Of a stretch of 64,000 nt of DNA, positions 59,401 to 64,000 are shown in pieces. The position numbers were made by a program, and so were the translations under genes. The DNA comes from Chimonanthus salicifolius. Lineage: Eukaryota; Streptophyta; Magnoliopsida; Laurales; Calycanthaceae. The DNA is taken from assembly GCA_013350335.1 (NCBI GenBank), contig CM023540.1, positions 47,599,222-47,663,221 of the forward strand, written 5' to 3'. Position 1 is the first letter of the stretch, and each line of letters begins with the position of its first letter. The notes beneath the pieces were generated by a model. The model saw only the letters and a list, made by a program, of their open reading frames with translations, had not been told where the DNA came from and ran no database searches.

Positions 59401-62400
59401 GTTAAAACTTGACTTCTAATGCATTTTTATGAAATCTTACGATTTTATGATTTACGATTAATAAATCACAATTCACGATTCACAGCCCTAGACCAATTCA
59501 CGATACGATTCGATTTTGACAACCTTGATTTAAAGTCATTAAAATTGTGAGAGATTAAAAAACACGGTTTCTAAGATTAGATCAAGTGATTCTCATGGGC
59601 TTCCATATTTATATCAAGATCTTATACTTGACCATCAAATGGAGTGAAAGTGGGCCTCATATAGGATATAAATTATCAGGATTTAAAAATAATTAAAAGC
59701 AATTAGCATTTACGGAGTCTAAAGAAAAATGACTTTTATGATTGGTCGAATCGATTTTTTTTCGTATCATGTTCATCAATGAAAATATCTATTCAAAGGA
59801 CGATCGTATGGGAGAAACTGGGCCCCACAAGGAATGCAAAAGTTTATAGAATAAATAATAATTTGGAGTCATGAAAAATATGGAGAGCTGGAAAAGGCCT
59901 CTAAAATTGAATAAAGATCATTTTGTTTAGGCCTCATACTCAATTGAAGACATTTGCCACTGACCCGTCACACTAGATAATAGTGGGTCAATGATTTCAT
60001 AAATTAATGGTAAATATTCATTTGATGGACATATAAGATTATCATAAAGGAAGTGTTAGGAGAAGTTTGGACCTTCTAACTTTTCTCCCTTTTAAAGTTA
60101 CACTAGGAGTGGTACACAAATACACACACACACACACACAGAGAAAGAGAGGAAAAAAAATTACAAAAGAACAAAGAGGACATGCAAGACCCGACCATTC
60201 GAGTGGTTAGCACTGTTTTCCCTTTCTCTTGTGCCTATATAAAGCCCCTTAGTGGTTTTCAATAGTCATACTAAGAGGTATCGATCATGAAATACCCAAT
60301 TATGGTGCGAAATTATAATTTGCTCACCAGTAAACCATCCAGTGACCTTCTCTCCTTGGACTTCATAAGTTCTTCTGCGACTGGCAAACTCTTTATGGTT
60401 TGCAATATCAGTTGTGTCATCAAGGGTTACATCATGAAAACATATGAGTGCACCATCTTTAGTAGCAAGGATATCAGATTCTATGAAGTCTGTACCTTCT
60501 TCAATGGCTCTCTGGAGAAAAAGAAAAAACACAATTGTAAGGACCTCTTCATCACTTGAGGATTAAAGCACTTGGTGCATAAAGGGAAAACTGGGCATGC
60601 CACAGTCTCCTGAAAACAATAATAGTTTGCTAATCAAGAAAGGTGACACAGCATTTGCATAGAGTATAACTGATAAATAAAGCAAAATAAAAAGATGCTA
60701 ATAAAGATCACGATCAACAAAATGTAATTTAAACTACAAAAAGATTGCCAAAAAGCCACAAAATGTTCCCAACAATGATGATAATGTAGCCATGTCAAAG
60801 AAGTTGAGAAACAATCAGCACTCCCAATTGTTTTCTCTATTATTAGTGCAATGAAGATCTCTTGTTAAGCTTTTAATAAGCAATCCTAAGATAAAACCTC
60901 AACTTTTGGGAAGGGAGAGGGGACGACGGGGAGGGAGAAAGGGGAAGAGGGGGAAGAAGATTGAAGAAGATATTTTACTGAACAGAACCATTGAATCATT
61001 AAGAAGAAACTGAAAACTTCTTAGGATGTTGTTTTTCACATTTCTAAGTATATGAAAATTTCTCTTCGACCCATCCATGTGATTTTCCATACTAGAAAGA
61101 ACATAAAAACCAGATCTCTAAGATAATACATTATTGCTTAATTTTTCAGAATAGCATGTAATTACTGGTAGGACACTCAGCTCACCAGGTATGCAGCAGA
61201 AGTTTCTTCTGGGAACTCCCCATTTGAACCTCGATGTGCAATATTGTAAGGACGAAATGTTTGTAGGGGTTGTTTATTCTGATCAACAATCTTACGAGGG
61301 GGTAGGTGGAAAGGCCGTCCAACGGACTGTCCATGTAGTGACAAAAAGAGAAAAGGTAGCCCTGTTCAAACCATATGAATATATTAGCACCATAGTTTTA
61401 AAACTTGAATCTTAAAGCTTCCAATGCACCCAATTCAACTTGAACAACAGTAATATATAATACACAAAGGAGTGATCAATAAGTTGACACTCCAATAGAA
61501 AGCTGAATCAAACAATAAAATTAGCTAATCAGGAATATACTAACGTCAGTATGAAACACAATATGAAACAGATCAACTAAAACAGTATAAATTGTTAAAG
61601 ATTTTCATTTGAGAAACATAATGCAAGTACAGGTATATGGGAATGTGCATGTGCATTTGTGTGTTTTTTTAAAAAAAAAAAAAATTATTTTTTTATTTTT
61701 TGAGATGGTAAAAAAATCCATTAGTACTAATATGATGCAAAAGATCGTACTAGTGTAAGAGGCTTATACCAGCACACATCCAAGGTACATACAAGGTCAT
61801 CCAAAAGCCACTTGAAAAAACCCCAAAAATCAGAAAAACCAACCAAAGCATCACTCCTATCTACCCCCATCTTCAACAAGAACTTGGCAACCTTGTTAGC
61901 AAACCTCCTACAAAGTTGCTGGTCATTTTCTGCCAATTTAGAAATTGGCTAAATTTTAGCTAAGTTGCACCTCCAAGGCCTCATTCAAGTTCCTCTTTAC
62001 ATTAGGGTTTGGCCATGCATCCCTCCACCATGTGGGGTCCATTAATAACTTGAGTGGGCCCTGGGCCCATGTGTGGGGTCCACAAGCATTAAATCTACCA
62101 ATATGGAGCTTGGACTGGCTAGTTTAATCCAACATTTGCCACGGTCGAAAATGAAGTTGTCTTCTCTTTAATTTTCTTAAGTATGGCCTTGTCACTTATG
62201 GTATGGAATCCATCTACTGTCACATGTCATGCAATTGGAAATAAGAGTCTCCAGATGTCACGGCCCAATTGTCACACTAGAGTTCTTATTAAGAAAGGGG
62301 GTGAGTTCATTACAGCAGGTGCATTTTGATGTAACTCAACACTCTTGGGCAGAGCGAGTTTTATTCATCATTCCATGTATTATGAACATTGTGGAAATCA

Positions 62401-62810
62401 AAATACGCATTAGGCGAAAACTATTATCCAACTTTCTAACTCCAATTTAGAATCACCCACAATTTGATTTGATCAGATAATGACTTGGGAAAACAGCACC
62501 ACACCCAATACAGTTTCCAACCTCTTCCACCGCCCCAAATGCATACCCCAACACCCATCATCCGTTCCTCCCTGTTTACTGATTTGGGCTTCTGGGACAC
62601 ATCGAAACAGTCCATGTATGGCTTCTGCTACTAAAAATAACACTTCCCAGAAAAAAAAAACACAAAAACAAGAAAATCGAAAATTTTCTATCTGAAACAA
62701 ACAGTAAGGAGCAAACGAATTTAAAAACAAAAAGAAAAAGAAAGAGTAAATTAGACATGGGTTTTCTTCATCTCAGATTGAATATACTTACAGATAAAGA
62801 TCAGTCTCAT
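35426..62810 (-). CDS. GDPD: Glycerophosphodiester phosphodiesterase, secreted GDPD5/6 type (8 exons)
   Basis: Hydrolyses glycerophosphodiesters to glycerol-3-phosphate and an alcohol, a phospholipid-salvage step induced by phosphate shortage in plants. Exons: 62810-62792, 61361-61186, 60511-60328, 50874-50800, 40585-40476, 39961-39743, 36622-36467, 35662-35426. All seven introns are GT-AG, phases match, and the product is 391 residues, normal for the family. Residues 1-20 form a signal peptide (MRLIFIWLPFLFLSLHGQ), its Trp codon split by intron 1. The HR(49-50)...E76-x-D78...H91 signature is intact, as are GIYPEIK and GLFTDFTGS. No stop or frameshift is seen, so it looks functional. Introns 3 (9.5 kb) and 4 (10.2 kb) are swollen by transposable elements. 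Part of introns 4-6 with exons 5 and 6 is duplicated at 1-10059. Without transcripts the 5' and 3' UTR limits are inferred. Confidence 0.95.
37174..37403. mobile_element. MITE-like sequence with inverted ends
   Basis: The ends TGTGTTTGGAT and ATCCAAACACA are inverted repeats. The 230-bp interior is non-coding with further short hairpins, for example around CCATCTTCTTCATGAGAAGATGG. No clear target duplication flanks it. It marks the left limit at which the two duplicated copies can be compared. Confidence 0.5.
38640..39030 (+). mobile_element. L1-type LINE reverse-transcriptase fragment
   Basis: An open stretch (38674-39024) reads YLSFGGWLTLIKSVL, then RRKRVQLVGWSKV, GGLSVVPLGIRNDAMLCKL and TWCKILVARYG. 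This is the conserved region between the RT thumb and the zf-RVT of plant LINE ORF2. It is a short fragment in intron 6. In copy A only about 52 bp of it remain (1275-1326). Confidence 0.85.
39040..39320. other. Intron 6 sequence absent from copy A
   Basis: Non-coding DNA following the LINE fragment and missing in copy A. Nothing else is recognised in it. Confidence 0.4.
41378..41518 (+). repeat. Imperfect (TACA)n / (TATACA)n microsatellite
   Basis: About 140 bp of ACATACATACA-type sequence with CATG interruptions. It lies in the 600-bp part of intron 4 that copy A lacks. Confidence 0.9.
42541..42565. repeat. (TA)n microsatellite within an LTR-like module
   Basis: About a dozen TA units replace the short AGAATATTAATATACATG of copy A (around 4043). 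This is an expansion specific to copy B. Confidence 0.9.
43472..44466 (+). mobile_element. 5'-truncated L1-type LINE, zf-RVT to RNase H (better-preserved copy)
   Basis: A zf-RVT-like part (EQHTECEVARKLW, AAILWIVWRDKYKDF) is followed after a frameshift by an open 180-codon frame (43734-44276) holding a complete RNase H domain. All four acidic catalytic positions are readable: D in FNVDGAARG, E in SNEAKL, D in VEGDST, D in GVADFFAK. The 3' end is TAATAGAATTTTTGTTACC plus about 15 A. ATTTGACCTACAT follows and resembles the sequence before the 5' end. It is the partner of 4966-5958 and shows what that copy lost. Confidence 0.88.
44754..45900 (+). pseudogene. LINE ORF1-like remnant, copy B
   Basis: Partner of 6248-7560. 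It is open from MALNGSSYYN to KVLKGDRSRK, then a deletion of about 170 bp relative to copy A is followed by GIPLVAWMVSVFQQIGKEW in another frame. DUF4283-like by pattern. The function is lost. Confidence 0.5.
45901..48224. other. Intron 4 repeat DNA, partner of 7561-9880
   Basis: No gene. Pyrimidine-rich block at about 46290-46660, and a LINE-like 3' end near 47700-47730 (AATAAATTGTTCGTTACC plus an A-rich run). The part from 47740 to 48224 is present in both copies and is not recognised. Confidence 0.4.
48225..49020 (+). repeat. Tandem duplication, period 399 bp
   Basis: The unit starting CCGTTTTACTGAACAGGTG at 48225 is repeated from 48624, ending in CTTATAAATAGCCTTGT. The two units are nearly identical over their length (for example ACGAATTTT against ATGTATTTT, and one T-run difference). 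The homology break with copy A (48430) falls inside the first unit. Confidence 0.92.
49520..49900 (-). mobile_element. RTE-type LINE fragment
   Basis: On the - strand the translation gives LYGAKCWVIKKKQIDKL, then AAKTRMLI, and MVDQMRKTCLWWFGHVSRR. These match the conserved C-terminal end of RTE-clade ORF2 (YGAECW..., MRE.RLRWFGHV.RR). Stops are present. It lies in GDPD intron 4 and is oriented with the gene. Confidence 0.82.
51601..51644 (+). mobile_element. 44-bp LINE 3' end with perfect 14-bp target duplication
   Basis: AACTAGGCACTGTT flanks it exactly on both sides (51587-51600 and 51645-51658). The insert holds only TTATTGTTAATAATATTTTTGTTAC-type 3' sequence and an A tail. This is an extreme 5' truncation produced by target-primed reverse transcription. 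Confidence 0.9.
52630..53300 (+). repeat. Degenerate minisatellite, GAAGTTCTTTCAGCACTA type
   Basis: Units such as CTGAAGTTCTTTCAGCACTA, TTGAAGTTCTTTCAACACTA and GTAAAGTTCCTTCAACACTA alternate with AACTCTTTCAGCA-like units, with irregular spacing of about 25-50 bp. The array continues on both sides of a LINE insertion (52774-52978). Confidence 0.82.
52774..52978 (+). mobile_element. Short LINE 3' fragment inside the minisatellite
   Basis: It is flanked by AACTCTTTC on both sides (52765-52773 and 52979-52987). The insert ends TTTTAATGGAATCTATCAG, GTTTC and a run of A, like plant L1 3' ends. The upstream part is TC-rich without a recognisable domain. The duplication is a unit of the host array itself, which weakens the inference slightly. 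Confidence 0.7.
53474..54020 (+). repeat. Five-unit tandem repeat, period about 120 bp
   Basis: The marker GGGCCACACCTTGCATCTTT followed by TGATTTACA recurs in diverged form at 53474, 53594, 53708, 53835 and 53954, with spacings of 120, 114, 127 and 119. Each unit continues with a TTGTCAAT/TTTGATC-type stretch and AGTTGCAATGGATA. Non-coding and in GDPD intron 3-side repeat DNA (intron 3). Confidence 0.85.
54021..55199. other. Intron 3 DNA without recognisable features
   Basis: AT-rich sequence. I found no gene, tRNA or bounded repeat in it. Confidence 0.4.
55200..55510 (+). mobile_element. Decayed copia-type gag fragment
   Basis: Translation gives KTKEIWDTKT, then in another frame DDNSSFIYQIYQDIIHLFQG, SSIIHYYTQM and FELYVGLNPKC. 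This follows the copia gag order (KEIWD..., YQLYQEI...QG..S...YY..., F..GLNP). Frameshifts and stops are present. Confidence 0.7.
56548..58530 (+). mobile_element. Decayed copia element fragment (gag to protease region) with internal repeats
   Basis: Gag N-terminal part (RMLIGAKKKLDYIDETI), central part (MAKEIWDAEKY), and gag C-terminal part (FRVHILGTKPLPSLN). Then a protease core reading TIDSGLTDNMAVHQRF, so its Asp is retained, and the following region VTFFP-like (ATFFPTHCIIQDQDMKQ, IGSDHEDKGLYIF). All are interrupted by stops. The N-terminal gag segment recurs at 56548, 56971, 57195 and 57241. No LTRs were identified. Confidence 0.8.
57084..57168 (+). mobile_element. Fragment of family A SINE
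   Basis: GGTGTGCCTTAGGGGTAGTG, then GGGCTCATCCGTGGGAGTTT and CCCACACATTAATCCAAAAA, which is the 3' half of the SINE family at 12627. It lies within the repeated gag remnant. Confidence 0.7.
58810..59527. mobile_element. hAT-type MITE, 718 bp
   Basis: Perfect 17-bp terminal inverted repeats (CAAGGTTGTCAAAATCG at the left, its complement at the right). A perfect 8-bp target duplication ATTTAAAG flanks it (58802-58809 and 59528-59535). Eight-base duplications and CARRG-like ends are typical of hAT. The interior is non-coding, with many CGATTCG/CGAATCG repeats in both orientations and a TC-rich centre. Confidence 0.93.
60122..60140 (+). repeat. (AC)n microsatellite
   Basis: About nine and a half AC units followed by GAGAAAGAGAGG, in intron 3 close to the exon 3 donor. 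Confidence 0.9.
61663..61940 (-). mobile_element. Possible LINE 3' end in intron 1
   Basis: On the - strand the sequence ends ATGGATTTTTTTACCATCTC followed by an A-rich run, like plant L1 3' tails. An open stretch of 69 codons precedes it (DQQLCRRFANKVAKFLLK) that I do not recognise. The 5' limit is unknown. Confidence 0.35.
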
Positions 62811-62893
62811 CTTTCTCTCTCACCCCCTCCTCTCTGAGCCTTCGACAAAAAAATGAGGGAAGAAGCGTAAGAGTTTGGAAACTTCGCGCTCTG

Positions 62894-62901
62894 TATTTAT
62901 A
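62894..62901 (-). promoter_or_regulatory. GDPD: TATA box of the GDPD gene
   Basis: TATAAATA on the - strand (context TTTATAAATACAG), 84-91 bases before the start codon. A transcription start about 30 bases downstream would give a 5' UTR of roughly 50 bases containing a GAGAGAGAAAG stretch directly before the ATG. The match to the plant TATA consensus is good. Confidence 0.7.
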
Positions 62902-64000
62902 AACGTAGGAATTCATTTTTAAAGATTCGAAGTTTCAGCTTCCTCAAGTCAAGTGAGTGGTCTAGTCTACAAGATTTGCCTCTTTACCACTTTAAGTTTA
63001 CTTATAAACATGACACGTGGCATGTGTACATATCTAACTATCTTCCCTGTTTTATATAATCTAAGGTATGGATATCTAACTGCCAAAAAATGCTTTTTAA
63101 AGATTTTAATTGATTTTTTCAGTCCAGAATAATTAAATGGAAAGTCACATGAAATCACTAAAGTCTGATGATCTTCATCTTAGATCAGTAGTTAATCAGA
63201 ACTAATTAATGGAGCTGATTCTTTGATATTTTATATTTAAGGTATCCATATAATTTATAATTTTTTTGATGGAGTGGATTAGCTGATTAAATGCCATGTG
63301 CTATGATTTTAGAATTGGATTGACAATCTTATTTCATTTTGCCTCAGAATTTACTCTATATTTTATTCATAAAAGAAATAGGAATATTCGGATAGGAATT
63401 CCTTTCCTTTCCTCTCCTCCCAGTGGGGAAGGAAGATTCCTTCGAAGTCAAAGTCGTTGGAGGATCCTAGCCGTACACGTAGCGTACAAACAGGCACCAG
63501 TAGGTATGACCGTATGATAATTTAAATATCAAAGTTCATTTAGATTCAGTGCTAATGTAGAAGGAAGGATGTATTTATAAGTTTAATTTAATTAGATAAA
63601 TCTTAATTACGAATAAGTTATTTGCAAAATTTGTTTAAATTAAGAGTTGATAATTTTAGACAAAATCTTCAGGACTATGTTTGAATAATTTAAAATTTAA
63701 TATTTTTTATTTAAATAAATTTATATTTTTAAAAAATATATAAAACTTAAAATTTAAACTTGATTTTCATAGATCAAGTGATTAGATCTTTATTATAATA
63801 TGAATAAAATTAATTTTAATTCTCATGCCTTTGAGTTCCATCTCTCTCTCATCTTTTCTCCCTCTCACAAACATGTCATGTGGGAGTTGTCTCCTGCTGC
63901 AACATGGGTTTCAAGTTTTGCGCTGCGATTGGCCAAAGTGAGTTTGCTCCTCACATCCTATCTTCGACCTCTACCTAATTGTGACTTAAGCGGGTCAGCT
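62902..64000. other. GDPD upstream region
   Basis: Promoter-proximal and intergenic DNA. No further gene is recognised. I did not find a clear phosphate-response P1BS site (GNATATNC) close to the TATA box by eye. Confidence 0.4.

Overview
This window is nuclear DNA from a flowering plant with a repeat-rich genome. The evidence is GT-AG introns, an intronless P-class PPR gene, Ty1-copia elements, very long solo LTRs, L1- and RTE-type LINEs, tRNA-derived SINEs, hAT-type MITEs and a U6 pseudogene. The species cannot be fixed from sequence alone. The AT-rich coding style gives no sign of a grass.

Two host protein genes can be supported. (1) A PPR protein on the + strand (13152-15572), a single uninterrupted reading frame with about 16 tandem PPR motifs, closest as I recall it to Arabidopsis At2g16880. 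(2) A secreted glycerophosphodiester phosphodiesterase (GDPD5/6 type) on the - strand, reconstructed here as eight exons between 62810 and 35426. All junctions are GT-AG, phases agree throughout, and the product is 391 residues with a signal peptide and the HR...ExD...H catalytic signature. Its introns reach 9.5 and 10.2 kb because transposable elements have filled them.

Layout. 1-10059: a partial copy of the GDPD locus (exons 5 and 6 plus TE-filled intron), in the same orientation as the original. 10060-12930: intergenic with SINEs and a 201-bp tandem repeat. 12930-18700: the PPR gene and its downstream region. 18700-20340: two SINEs and a U6 pseudogene. 20345-23689: a 3.3-kb solo LTR with a perfect 5-bp target duplication. 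24515-32950: a dead Ty1-copia element with 139-bp LTRs, split by a second 3.15-kb solo LTR in reverse orientation (24883-28035). 32951-35425: intergenic. 35426-62810: the GDPD gene. Its part 37176-48430 is the sequence duplicated at the window start. The rest of introns 3 and 4 holds RTE and L1 remnants, minisatellites, decayed copia fragments and a 718-bp hAT-type MITE. 62811-64000: GDPD promoter and intergenic DNA.

The two genes show no functional link. The main story is structural. An 11-kb piece of an active-looking gene was copied about 37 kb away, and both copies then decayed independently through deletions, a SINE insertion and repeat expansion. Five of the six exonic differences change an amino acid. 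I found no undescribed enzymatic or defence system. The unusual content is the locus architecture and several very cleanly bounded insertion events.
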